From Reyranella sp. (GTDB lineage Bacteria > Pseudomonadota > Alphaproteobacteria > Reyranellales > Reyranellaceae): a stretch of DNA of 12,122 nucleotides. Shown piece by piece: positions 1 to 7,275 of this stretch. The notes below the pieces were generated by a model. That model saw only the letters and a list, made by a program, of their open reading frames with translations. It searched no databases and had not been told where the DNA came from. Positions within the stretch are counted from its first letter, which is position 1, and the number at the start of each line of letters is the position of its first letter. The position numbers and the translations under genes were made by a program. Location of the stretch: assembly GCA_016780605.1 (NCBI GenBank), contig JADHLS010000068.1, forward strand, positions 1-12,122, written 5' to 3'.

Positions 1-527
1 ACGCCAGGCAGTAGCGCGCCCCATTGCTTGCGGTTGTTCACCATGCCGCCGACGGAGATGCCGCCGAATCCGACGCCGTGATAGCCGCGCTCGCGGCCGA
101 TCAGGCGGGTGCGCGTGCCCTGGCCGCGGGCGCGCTGCCAGGCCAGCGCGATCTTCAGCGCGGAGTCGACGGCCTCGGAGCCGGAGTTGCAGTAGAAGGC
201 GTGGTCGAGGTCGCCCGGAAGCATGGCGGCGTGCCGCGCGGCGAGCTCGAAGGACTTCGGATGGCCCATCTGGAAGGAGGGTGCGTAATCCATCTCCTCG
301 AGCTGCTGGGCGATCGCAGCCTTGATCTCCTCGCGGCCGTGTCCGGCGTTGACGCACCACAGGCCGGCGGTGCCGTCGATCACCTTGCGGCCATCCGGCG
401 TCCAGTAGTGCACGCCCTTGGCCCGCGCCAGCAGTCGGGGATTCTTCTTGAACTGCCGGTTCGCGGTGAACGGCATGAAGAAGGCTTCGAGATTGTTGGC
501 GGTGGGCGCGGTGGCGGGAGGCGTCAT
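1..527 (-). CDS. Omega-amino-acid:pyruvate aminotransferase (class III), partial, N-terminal 175 residues
   Basis: PLP-dependent class III aminotransferase that moves the terminal amino group of an omega-amino acid such as beta-alanine to pyruvate, giving malonate semialdehyde and alanine; cytoplasmic. The visible protein starts MTPPATAPTANNLEAF and keeps the family hallmarks: MPFTANRQFK near residue 18, GTAGLWCVNAGHGR near 52-65, YAPSFQMGHP near 81-90, the PLP-phosphate loop NSGSEAVDSALKIA near 113-126, and RERGYHGVGFGGISVGG near 148-164. These match beta-alanine:pyruvate transaminases as I remember them. The family is about 440 residues long, so roughly the last 60%, including the PLP lysine, lies beyond the left edge. 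The start ATG is at 525-527 with only a weak purine-rich ribosome site. It follows the acryloyl-CoA reductase by 45 nt on the same strand and probably shares its transcript. The family is near certain; the exact amine donor is inferred. Confidence 0.93.
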   Translation of the reverse strand, partial: MTPPATAPTANNLEAFFMPFTANRQFKKNPRLLARAKGVHYWTPDGRKVIDGTAGLWCVNAGHGREEIKAAIAQQLEEMDYAPSFQMGHPKSFELAARHAAMLPGDLDHAFYCNSGSEAVDSALKIALAWQRARGQGTRTRLIGRERGYHGVGFGGISVGGMVNNRKQWGALLPG

Positions 528-572
528 GGTGCTACTCTTGTTCAAGCTCTGGATGACAAGGCGCCGAACCTA

Positions 573-1565
573 TCACCTGCTCACATCGACCACCACGCGG
601 CCGCGTATCTCTCCCCTGAGGATTTTTGGGGCGAGCGACATCACCTCGGAAAGGCCCGCCTCGCTCACCGTGCTGTCGAGCCTGTCGAGCGGCAGGTCGG
701 TGCCCAGTCGCCGCCAAGCCTCCTCGCGCGGCGCCTTGGGCAGCATCACCGAATCGATGCCGTACATGGCCACACCGCGCAGGATGAAGGGCAGGATCGA
801 ACCGGGAAAGGTCGCCCCGCCGGCCAGGCCGCACACCGCGGCGGCGCCGCCGTACTTCACCTGGGCGAGCGCCTTGGCGAGCATCACGCCCGACACCGTG
901 TCGACCACACCCGCGAACCGCTCGGACAGCAGCGGGCGATCGGGCGCCTCGGTGAGCTCCTTGCGCTCCATGACCGATGCCGCACCCAGCGCCTTCAGGT
1001 AGGGCGCCTCCTGCGGCCGGCCCGTGGCGGCCACGACCGTGAAGCCGAGCTTGGCCAGGACGGCCACGGCCACCGAGCCCACGCCGCCCGCCGCGCCGGT
1101 GACGAGAAGCTCGCCAGAGCCGGGCTTGAGCCCGTGCCGTTCCAGCGCCATCACGCAGAGCATGGCGGTGTAGCCCGCGGTGCCGATCGCCATCGCCCGC
1201 TTGGTCGAGATCGAAGCCGGCAGCTTCACCAGCCAGTCGCCCTTCACCCGCGCCTTCGTGGCGTAGCCACCCCAATGAAGTTCGCCGACGCGCCAGCCGT
1301 TCAGCACGACCTTGTCGCCGGCGGCGAAGTGCGAATTGTCACTTGCTTCTACAGTGCCACTGAAGTCGATGCCGCCGACGTGCGGCCAAGTCTTGACCAG
1401 CCCGCCGCCGCTGGTGAGCACCAGGCCGTCCTTGTAGTTCAGGGTCGAGTACTCAACGCTGACTGTGACGTCACCGGCCGGCAACTTGTCCACCGGCAGA
1501 GTCTCGATGGCCCCGCTAATCTTGCGGTCAGCCCCCTGGTTCAATATAAGTGCACGGAACGACAT
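573..1565 (-). CDS. acuI: AcuI/YhdH-type acryloyl-CoA reductase (MDR-family NADPH oxidoreductase)
   Basis: Zinc-free medium-chain dehydrogenase/reductase, 330 residues; the AcuI/YhdH family is about 325. Family members reduce acryloyl-CoA to propionyl-CoA with NADPH in the cytoplasm. Visible features are the N-terminal MSFRALILNQ, the substrate-domain stretch STLNYKDGLVLTSGGG, VGGIDFSGTV, the GWRVGELHWGGYA segment typical of YhdH, and the cofactor-binding loop VTGAAGGVGSVAV. The protein ends GRVVVDVSR. I chose the ATG at 1563-1565 because the family begins at this point and a GGGAG (1571-1575) lies 5 nt upstream. An in-frame ATG at 1698-1700 with its own AGGAG would add 45 residues (see findings). 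The omega-transaminase lies downstream on the same strand, which fits a beta-alanine or 3-hydroxypropionate/acrylate route to propionyl-CoA. The family is secure; the acryloyl-CoA substrate is inferred from the family. Confidence 0.9.
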   Translation of the reverse strand: MSFRALILNQGADRKISGAIETLPVDKLPAGDVTVSVEYSTLNYKDGLVLTSGGGLVKTWPHVGGIDFSGTVEASDNSHFAAGDKVVLNGWRVGELHWGGYATKARVKGDWLVKLPASISTKRAMAIGTAGYTAMLCVMALERHGLKPGSGELLVTGAAGGVGSVAVAVLAKLGFTVVAATGRPQEAPYLKALGAASVMERKELTEAPDRPLLSERFAGVVDTVSGVMLAKALAQVKYGGAAAVCGLAGGATFPGSILPFILRGVAMYGIDSVMLPKAPREEAWRRLGTDLPLDRLDSTVSEAGLSEVMSLAPKILRGEIRGRVVVDVSR

Positions 1566-1804
1566 GAAGGCTCCCGACGTCGATTCGATGGGCTTTCTAG
1601 CAAGCTGGTGAGACGCCGACGAGCGGGCTCGAGCGGTGCCGATGGCAAGATGCAGACCAAAAACAAGGCTCCACCAAATGCCCTCCATGCACGGTTGCAT
1701 ACCAGCTCCTAGTTCAATTGGAACATATCAACAAAAAACTGCCCCACTGGCGCGAAATCATAATTGTCGGGGACGTGGGAGGGGTATTGTCGCGTATTGA
1801 GGTC
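1566..1804. other. Divergent intergenic region between acuI-like and sulfotransferase genes
   Basis: About 239 bases, noticeably richer in A and T around 1690-1770 than its surroundings, as expected for a promoter region serving both directions. It contains an A6 run near 1733-1738 and the 6-bp palindrome CAATTG near 1715-1720. I could not assign convincing -35/-10 boxes on either strand. Part of it may be coding if upstream starts of either gene are used. Confidence 0.5.
1706..1710 (-). promoter_or_regulatory. Ribosome-binding site for an alternative upstream start of the acuI-like gene
   Basis: On the minus strand AGGAG sits 5 nt before an ATG (1698-1700) that is in frame with the reductase start at 1565. 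It would give a 45-residue N-terminal extension containing a hydrophobic stretch (GIWWSLVFGLHLAIG). The site is visible; whether it is used is unknown. Confidence 0.35.
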
Positions 1805-2797
1805 ATGTTCGGAGTGAGCGGCTTACCCATCCTTTCCACCATCCCACGATCCGGGACGTGGTTCTTACGTTATGCAATCTCGTTCCTGTGCCATCTCGAG
1901 CAGGGTGGCCAGATCGTCGATTGCGTGACGGGTCGCCTTGTGGGCGATCCCGCCGGGCCGACCTTCGACTTCGAGCGCTTTCGGGGAGGCCCGCTCTTCC
2001 ACGTCCGGGGCGTGTTCCCCGTCCCTCACCTGTTCGTCGGCCATACCGCCTGTCCCGGCTTTGTCGCCAAGACCGCCGGCGTCGACTGGTGGGAGCGGAC
2101 CCGCTTCCACGTGCCGGGCTACGACTATTTCCACGAGGGCATGAACTACCGCTACACGCCGATCGACCTTGGCCCCTACCAGTACACGAAGGTGCGTGTC
2201 GGCGCGCTCGAGCGCTCCGCGCGCAAGGGGACCAGCGGACCGATCGTGCTGGTCTACCGCAACCCGCTCGACCAGGCGGCGTCCTACTACCGCTATTGTC
2301 GGAATCACAAGGATTCGACGTACAATTGCCTGGGCGGTCGGCCGCTTTCCAGCGTGCCGTTCCGCGACTACCTGTTCGACAGCGCGCTCGCCTCCTACGC
2401 CAAGCAATTCATCTCCTTCCAGGCGATGGCGGACCGCCATCCTGCCCAGGTCCTGCTGATGCCCTACGAGCGCATGCTGCGCGACCGGGTCGGCGCGCTC
2501 GCCATGGTGCTCGATCATCTGAACGGCGCGCCGCGGGAGTGGCCGACACTTGCCGATGCGGTCTGGCTTGCCCGCACCGAGCATATGAAGGCGATCGAGA
2601 AACAGCTCGGTCGCTCGCTCGACGGCACGCGCGCCGCGCGCGGCAGCCACATCACTCAGGTCAATCCGGGCCGCCCCAGCAGGCGCATCGATGAGCGCCT
2701 GCGCAGCGAGGCGCTGGCCAGGCTTGCAGGAATGGGCGTGGACACCGGATTGTTCGAGTGGCCGGCTATCGATCGGGCGGCGAGCGTCGCTGCCTAG
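1805..2797 (+). CDS. PAPS-dependent sulfotransferase, acceptor unknown
   Basis: Sulfotransferase-domain protein that transfers the sulfuryl group of PAPS to a hydroxyl or amine of an acceptor; probably cytoplasmic, with no signal peptide or membrane segment. With the ATG at 1805 it has 330 residues. The 5'-phosphosulfate-binding loop is STIPRSGTWFLR (residues 11-22), corresponding to the YPKSGTTWL pattern. The 3'-phosphate-binding motif is VYRNPLDQAASYY (150-162), with Arg152 and Ser160 in the expected places. A C-terminal ARGSHITQVNPGRP (278-291) is where the family has its G-x-x-G-x-W-like PAPS loop. The region between the two motifs (about 60-145) is rich in aromatics and probably holds the acceptor site. 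The start is uncertain: the frame is open back to a TTG at 1718, and GTG 1775, TTG 1787 and GTG 1814 are in frame. ATG 1805 is the only ATG before the motif, but its GAGG is only 2 nt away. It lies 56 nt before cysD and cysNC, which make its donor. Confidence 0.87.
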   Translation: MFGVSGLPILSTIPRSGTWFLRYAISFLCHLEQGGQIVDCVTGRLVGDPAGPTFDFERFRGGPLFHVRGVFPVPHLFVGHTACPGFVAKTAGVDWWERTRFHVPGYDYFHEGMNYRYTPIDLGPYQYTKVRVGALERSARKGTSGPIVLVYRNPLDQAASYYRYCRNHKDSTYNCLGGRPLSSVPFRDYLFDSALASYAKQFISFQAMADRHPAQVLLMPYERMLRDRVGALAMVLDHLNGAPREWPTLADAVWLARTEHMKAIEKQLGRSLDGTRAARGSHITQVNPGRPSRRIDERLRSEALARLAGMGVDTGLFEWPAIDRAASVAA

Positions 2798-2853
2798 AAG
2801 GACGGGCGTAACCGGACCACCATTCTCCGCCTAGCCTGGAAAGAGCAGCCCGC

Positions 2854-3756
2854 TTGCCAGCCTCGACTCCACACTTGCGGCACCTCGAAGCCGAAGCGAT
2901 CCACGCCCTGCGCGAGGCGGCCGCGCTCTTCCGCAAGCCGGTCATCCTCTACTCGATCGGCAAGGACTCCTCGGTCCTGCTGCATCTGGCGATCAAGGCC
3001 TTTTATCCGGCCAAGCCGCCCATCGCGCTGCTGCACGTCGACACGACGTGGAAGTTCCGCGAGATGATCGCCTTTCGCGATCGCCGACTGGCTGAGCTCG
3101 GCCTGCCGATCCACGTCCACGTCAATCGCGCCGGCGTCGAGCGCGGCATCAGCCCGCTCACCCATGGGGCTGCCGTCCACACCGACATCATGAAGACCGA
3201 GGCGCTGAAGCAGGCGCTCGACCTGCATGGCTTCGACGCCGCGATCGGTGGGGCGCGACGCGACGAGGAACCGTCACGCGCCAAGGAGCGCATCTTCTCC
3301 TTGCGCAGCGCCGCCCATCGCTGGGACCCGCGCGGGCAGCGGCCCGAGTTGTGGCGCCTCTACAACGGACGCCTCGGCCCCGGCGAGAGCATCCGGGTCT
3401 TTCCTCTGTCGAACTGGACCGAGCTCGACATCTGGACCTACATCGAGTGCGAGAAGATCCCGGTCGTGCCGCTCTACTTCGCGGCCAGCCGCATGGTCAT
3501 CGAGCGCAACGGCATGCTGATCCTGCGCGACGACGAGCGGCTCACGCTGATGCCCAAGGAAGTGCCGCAGCTGCGCTGGGTGCGCTTCCGCACGCTCGGC
3601 TGCTATCCCCTGACGGGCGCCATCGAATCGCGCGCCACCACCGTGCCCGCCATCATCGCCGAGCTGATGGCGCTGCGCACATCGGAGCGCCAAGGTCGCG
3701 CCATCGACCACGGCGCCAGCTCGATGGAGCGCAAGAAGGCCGAAGGCTACTTCTGA
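2854..3756 (+). CDS. cysD: Sulfate adenylyltransferase small subunit (CysD/NodP)
   Basis: Small, catalytic subunit of ATP sulfurylase: sulfate + ATP gives APS + PPi, driven by the GTPase of its partner CysN; cytoplasmic, 300 residues, the normal family length. The PP-loop YSIGKDSS is at about 33-40. It is followed by [64 protein letters not shown] and [13 protein letters not shown], all near-identical to the E. coli CysD blocks as I remember them, and it ends [10 protein letters not shown] as the family does. The start is a TTG at 2854 with a GGAAAGAG ribosome site about 9 nt upstream; no better start lies in frame. The stop codon shares one base with the cysNC start (TGATG), so the two are probably translationally coupled. 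No cysH or cysJI is nearby, so the APS may be meant for PAPS and sulfation rather than reduction; that is inference. Confidence 0.96.
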   Translation: MPASTPHLRHLEAEAIHALREAAALFRKPVILYSIGKDSSVLLHLAIKAFYPAKPPIALLHVDTTWKFREMIAFRDRRLAELGLPIHVHVNRAGVERGISPLTHGAAVHTDIMKTEALKQALDLHGFDAAIGGARRDEEPSRAKERIFSLRSAAHRWDPRGQRPELWRLYNGRLGPGESIRVFPLSNWTELDIWTYIECEKIPVVPLYFAASRMVIERNGMLILRDDERLTLMPKEVPQLRWVRFRTLGCYPLTGAIESRATTVPAIIAELMALRTSERQGRAIDHGASSMERKKAEGYF

Positions 3757-5591
3757 TGGACGGCACGGCTGCAGCAGTTGAGGGCGGCCTGCTGCGGTTC
3801 ATCACCTGCGGCAGCCTCGACGACGGCAAGAGCACGCTGATCGGGCGGCTGCTGGTGGACGCCGACGTCGTGCCCGACGACACCATGGCCGCACTTCTGC
3901 GTGAGAAGAAGAAGGATCTCGCGTTGCTGGTCGACGGCCTGCAGGCCGAGCGTGAGCAAGGCATCACCATCGACGTCGGCTACCGCTTCTTCACAACACC
4001 CAGGCGGCGCTTCATCGTCGCCGACACGCCGGGACACGAGCAGTACACCCGCAACATGGCGACCGGCGCCTCGACCGCCGACCTTGCGGTGATCCTGATC
4101 GACGCGACCAAGGGGCTGTTGCGACAGACCGGCCGGCACAGCGCCATCGTGGCGATGATGGGCATCCGCCACATCGTGCTCGCCGTCAACAAGATGGATC
4201 TCGTGGGCTACGACCAGGCCCGCTTCGCCGCCATCGTCGCGGCCTACACGCCGATCGCCGAGCGGCTGGGCCTGGCCGACGTCACCGCCATTCCGCTGTC
4301 GGCCCTGCTGGGCGACAACGTCATCCGGCGCAGCGCGGCGATGCCGTGGTACGACGGGCCGACCTTGCTCGGCCATCTCGAGACGGCAAGCACCAGCCCG
4401 CGCGAACCAGGACCGTTCCGCCTGGCCGTGCAATGGATCACCCGCGACACGCGCTTTCGCGGCTATGCCGGCACGGTCCTGGGCGGCAGCGTCCGGCCGG
4501 GTGACGAGGTGGCGATCCTGCCGTCGGGCGCGTGCGCACGGATTGCCCGCATCGTCACCTACGAAGGCGACCTCGAGTGCGCCGTGGCTGGCCAGGCGGT
4601 GACGCTGACCCTGGCCGAAGAAACCGACGTCGGCCGCGGCGACCTGATCGCGGCGGCCGGGCAGCTGCCGCACATGAGCGACCAGCTCGCCGCGCACCTG
4701 GTGTGGATGAGCGAGGCGCCGATGCTGCCGGGCCGCTCCTACCTGATGCGTCTCGGCCCGGCGACGGCGACGGCGACGGTGAGCGAGCTCAAGCATCAGC
4801 TCGACATCGCCACCGGCTCGCAGGAAGCGGCCAAGCAGCTCGGCCCCAACGACATCGGCTTCGTCAACCTCGCGCTCGATCGCGCGCTGCCGTTCGATAC
4901 CTACAGCGACAATCGCGAAACCGGCAGCTTCATCCTGATCGACCGACTGACCAACGCCACGGTCGGCGCCGGCATGATCCGCTTTCCGCTGCGCCGCGCC
5001 GCCAACCTTACCTGGCAGACCTTTACGGTCGACAAGCAGGCGCGCTCGGCCCTCAAGGGGCAGCGGCCTGCCGTGCTGTGGTTCACCGGCCTCTCGGGCG
5101 CCGGCAAGTCCACCATCGCCGACGGCGTGGAGAAGCGCCTGATGGCGCTCGGCCGGCACAGCTACGTGCTGGACGGCGACAATGTGCGCCACGGCCTCAG
5201 CCGCGACCTCGGCTTCACCGACGCCGACCGCGTCGAGAATATCCGCCGCGTGATCGAGACGGCGCGGCTGATGGCCGATGCGGGACTGATCGTGCTCGTC
5301 TCTTTCATCTCCCCGTTCCGCGCCGAGCGGCGGGCGGCACGCGAACGCCTCGCGGACGATGCGTTCCTCGAGATCTTCGTCGATACGCCGCTTGCCGAGT
5401 GCGAGCGGCGCGATCCCAAGGGCCTCTACGCCAAGGCGCGCGCCGGCGGGCTCAAGAACTTCACCGGCATCGATTCGGCGTACGAGCCGCCTGTGGCGCC
5501 CGACCTGCATCTGTGCACGACCGACCTCGACATCGAGCGCGAGATCGACTTGGTCATCGACGCCCTGCGTTCGCGCGGCGTCTTTGATTAG
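3756..5591 (+). CDS. cysNC: Bifunctional sulfate adenylyltransferase GTPase subunit / APS kinase (CysN-CysC fusion, NodQ-like)
   Basis: Fusion of 611 residues. The N-terminal CysN half (about 1-430) is an EF-Tu-like GTPase that powers CysD. Its G1 is GSLDDGKST (19-27), its switch region is [17 protein letters not shown]3 is DTPGH (90-94), G4 is NKMD (145-148), and beta-barrel domains follow. The C-terminal CysC half phosphorylates APS with ATP to PAPS. Its P-loop is GLSGAGKST (445-453), followed by [46 protein letters not shown] and [13 protein letters not shown], so both halves look intact and active. The start ATG overlaps the cysD stop by one base; a GAAGG lies 9 nt upstream. The loop after G1 ([22 protein letters not shown]) is about eight residues shorter than in CysN/NodQ sequences I remember, which carry a GTQG-containing insert. 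The stop overlaps the stop of the convergent iclR-family gene by 4 bp. With the sulfotransferase upstream it forms a PAPS-making and PAPS-using cassette. Confidence 0.96.
   Translation: MDGTAAAVEGGLLRFITCGSLDDGKSTLIGRLLVDADVVPDDTMAALLREKKKDLALLVDGLQAEREQGITIDVGYRFFTTPRRRFIVADTPGHEQYTRNMATGASTADLAVILIDATKGLLRQTGRHSAIVAMMGIRHIVLAVNKMDLVGYDQARFAAIVAAYTPIAERLGLADVTAIPLSALLGDNVIRRSAAMPWYDGPTLLGHLETASTSPREPGPFRLAVQWITRDTRFRGYAGTVLGGSVRPGDEVAILPSGACARIARIVTYEGDLECAVAGQAVTLTLAEETDVGRGDLIAAAGQLPHMSDQLAAHLVWMSEAPMLPGRSYLMRLGPATATATVSELKHQLDIATGSQEAAKQLGPNDIGFVNLALDRALPFDTYSDNRETGSFILIDRLTNATVGAGMIRFPLRRAANLTWQTFTVDKQARSALKGQRPAVLWFTGLSGAGKSTIADGVEKRLMALGRHSYVLDGDNVRHGLSRDLGFTDADRVENIRRVIETARLMADAGLIVLVSFISPFRAERRAARERLADDAFLEIFVDTPLAECERRDPKGLYAKARAGGLKNFTGIDSAYEPPVAPDLHLCTTDLDIEREIDLVIDALRSRGVFD
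4760..4777 (+). repeat. Three tandem GGCGAC units inside cysNC
   Basis: Three perfect copies of the hexamer GGCGAC in frame, coding for an Ala-Thr-Ala-Thr-Ala-Thr run (residues 336-341) in the beta-barrel part of CysN. A multiple of three bases, so changes in copy number would keep the frame. Probably only a GC-rich simple repeat. Confidence 0.6.
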
Positions 5592-6334
5592 TCAGGGCTG
5601 CGGATGACGTCGACAGCGATCGTCCGCGCCAGCGCCTGCAGCCGCCGGCCGTAACGCTGGGCAACTTCTTCCTCGCTCATCGCCGAACGGGGGAAGCGGA
5701 TCGAGATGCAGCCAAGCACGCGATCCTTGTCCAGGATCGGCACGGCCATGCCGTGCAGGCGGGTCGGCCGCGGCGGCACCGTGAAGGCCCAACCGGCGCG
5801 GCGGATCGTCTGAAGCGCCGCCGTCAGGGCCGGCCCCTGGCGCACGCCGGCGCCACGGAGGATGGCGCGCCGCTCGTCGTCCGGGCAGAAGGCGAGCCAG
5901 GCGCGGCCGAGCGCGCCGATCAACAACGGGCTGCGGCGATTGAAACCCGCGGTCTCGAACGACATCGGGCTCTGCGGCGCCGTCGAATAGCGAATCGTCA
6001 TTGCCCCGGCACTCAGCGTCGCGAGATAGAGCGGCCAACGGTGCTCCGCCGTGAAGCGGCTCATGTGCGGGATGGCCGCGTCGACCAGATGATCGATGAA
6101 GCGAACCCCGCCAGCCAAGGCCAGCACGCGGTCGGTCAGCCGATAGCCCGCCTCGCGCGACACTCGCGAGGCATAACCGAGCGCGATCAGGGTGTGCAGC
6201 AGGCGCACCAGCGTCGGCCGCGGCAGGCTGGTCTCGGCGGCGAGGATGGTGAGCGTCGTCGACCGCCGCCGGTTCAGCGCCTCCAGCACGAGGAAAGCAC
6301 GCTGGATGGGTTCGATGACAGCCTGGCCCGCCAT
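5588..6334 (-). CDS. IclR-family transcriptional regulator
   Basis: DNA-binding regulator of 248 residues, the usual IclR length. The N-terminal winged helix-turn-helix spans about residues 6-62 ([14 protein letters not shown], then [20 protein letters not shown] as the helix-turn-helix and [12 protein letters not shown] as the end of the wing and linker). The C-terminal effector domain (about 80-245) shows [37 protein letters not shown] and [10 protein letters not shown], typical of the family. It is divergent from the dioxygenase/Bug pair with 94 bp between starts and most likely controls that pair and itself. A 17-bp palindrome in that gap, 11 bp upstream of its ATG (6332-6334), is the likely operator. 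Its ribosome site is weak. Its stop overlaps that of cysNC by 4 bp, tail to tail, leaving no room for a separate terminator. The effector is unknown; the substrate of the dioxygenase or a related acid is the natural guess. Confidence 0.94.
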   Translation of the reverse strand: MAGQAVIEPIQRAFLVLEALNRRRSTTLTILAAETSLPRPTLVRLLHTLIALGYASRVSREAGYRLTDRVLALAGGVRFIDHLVDAAIPHMSRFTAEHRWPLYLATLSAGAMTIRYSTAPQSPMSFETAGFNRRSPLLIGALGRAWLAFCPDDERRAILRGAGVRQGPALTAALQTIRRAGWAFTVPPRPTRLHGMAVPILDKDRVLGCISIRFPRSAMSEEEVAQRYGRRLQALARTIAVDVIRSPD

Positions 6335-6345
6335 GCCGATACGCT

Positions 6346-6362
6346 AGTCCGTATTACGGACT
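6346..6362. promoter_or_regulatory. 17-bp perfect palindrome, candidate IclR-type operator
   Basis: AGTCCGTA-T-TACGGACT: 8-bp arms that are perfect reverse complements around a single T. It lies in the gap between the divergent iclR-family gene (start 6334) and the dioxygenase gene (start 6429). IclR-family regulators bind short palindromes or near-palindromes of about this length in just such gaps, usually overlapping both promoters. The symmetry is seen directly; the binding is inferred. I could not place convincing -35/-10 boxes next to it. Confidence 0.7.
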
Positions 6363-6412
6363 TTGTCGACTTAACACGGGCGTCGGCCGCTGAGACGCGT
6401 AGCCTGCAGCGC

Positions 6413-6418
6413 AGGAGG
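6413..6418 (+). promoter_or_regulatory. Strong Shine-Dalgarno (AGGAGG) of the TauD-like gene
   Basis: A perfect AGGAGG 10 nt before ATG 6429. It fixes the start of the dioxygenase and contrasts with the weak sites of the IclR regulator, the Bug protein and the YgfZ-like gene nearby. Confidence 0.8.
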
Positions 6419-6428
6419 AAACCAACCC

Positions 6429-7268
6429 ATGGCCTACCAGTCGATCGAGGTGAAGAAGCTCACGCCCACCATCGGCGCCGAAATCTTCGGCGTCGACCTC
6501 GCCAAGCCGCTCGGCAACCAGCAGTTCCAGGAGGTGCATGACGCGCTGATGGACAATCTGGTGGTCTTCTTCCGCGACCAGAAGATGTCGATCGACCAGC
6601 ACAAGGATTTCGGCCGCCGCTTCGGGCCGCTGCACACCCATCCCAACGCGCCGATCGAGTTCCCCGACCATCCCGAGATCCTGGTCATCAAGGCCGACGA
6701 GAAGTCCAAGCGCGTCGCCGGCGAGGAATGGCACTCCGACGTGAGCTGCGATGCCGAGCCGCCGATGGGCAGCATCCTCTATCTCACCGAGGTACCGCCG
6801 GACGGCGGGGGCGACACGCTGTTTGCCAATATGTATCGCGCCTACGAAACGCTGTCGGACCCGATCAAGGCGATGCTGCAGGGCCTGACCGCGCTGCACG
6901 ACAGCTCCAAGGCGCACTACTATCGCGTCAAGGCCAAGGACCGCGACGACATCAAGTTCCCCTACGCCGAGCATCCGATCGTGCGCACCCATCCGGTGAC
7001 CGGCCGGCAGGCGTTGTTCGTCAACCGCGGCTTTACGCTCCGCATCCCGCAACTGCGCCGGAACGAGAGTGACGCGCTGCTCGAGATGCTCTACCGCCAT
7101 GTCGAGACGCCGGAGTTCCACTGCCGCTTCAAGTGGCAGGCCAACTCGGTGGCCTTCTGGGACAACCGCGCCACCCAGCACCACGCCATGTTCGACTACT
7201 TTCCACACCGTCGTTATGGACATCGCGTGACGGTGTGCGGCGACAAGCCGTTCTATCGCGCCGCCTGA
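6429..7268 (+). CDS. TauD/TfdA-family Fe(II)/2-oxoglutarate-dependent dioxygenase
   Basis: Cytoplasmic non-haem iron dioxygenase of 279 residues, close to E. coli TauD (about 283). It couples oxidative decarboxylation of 2-oxoglutarate to hydroxylation of a substrate. The facial triad is visible: His102 and Asp104 in EEWHSDVS, and His251 in FWDNRATQHHAMFDYFP. The 2-oxoglutarate-binding Arg266 lies in RRYGHRVTV exactly 15 residues after His251, the same spacing as His255/Arg270 in TauD. GDTLFANMYRAYE (128-140) and HPVTGRQALFVN (188-199) are also family blocks. Members act on taurine, other sulfonates, alkyl sulfates, aryloxyacetates and more, so the substrate cannot be named from these motifs. 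It lies 7 nt before a Bug-type binding protein and divergent from an IclR regulator. Induction by a small organic acid, sensed by that regulator, is a fair inference. Confidence 0.93.
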   Translation: MAYQSIEVKKLTPTIGAEIFGVDLAKPLGNQQFQEVHDALMDNLVVFFRDQKMSIDQHKDFGRRFGPLHTHPNAPIEFPDHPEILVIKADEKSKRVAGEEWHSDVSCDAEPPMGSILYLTEVPPDGGGDTLFANMYRAYETLSDPIKAMLQGLTALHDSSKAHYYRVKAKDRDDIKFPYAEHPIVRTHPVTGRQALFVNRGFTLRIPQLRRNESDALLEMLYRHVETPEFHCRFKWQANSVAFWDNRATQHHAMFDYFPHRRYGHRVTVCGDKPFYRAA

Positions 7269-7275
7269 CCTCGAG

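Noticed and set aside
24..1712. Very long open frame on the plus strand opposite the aminotransferase and reductase genes
   Set aside because: Its translation is low-complexity, rich in Arg/Ala/Gly/His, with no domain. The opposite strand carries two clear enzyme families. GC-rich codon use creates such antisense frames.
1711..1724. Near-palindrome GTTCAATTGGAAC upstream of the sulfotransferase as a regulator site
   Set aside because: Only the inner CAATTG is a true palindrome; the outer GTTC/GAAC arms are offset by one base around it, so the symmetry is too weak to claim.
3747..5510. Long minus-strand open frame opposite cysNC (587 codons)
   Set aside because: Antisense to an intact CysN-CysC with all motifs; the translation is featureless, Arg/Ala/Gly-rich sequence.
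2854..5591. Idea that the cassette is nodPQ and the upstream gene nodH
   Set aside because: No other nod genes or nod box are visible, and the sulfotransferase motifs do not by themselves identify NodH, so only the similarity of layout is noted.
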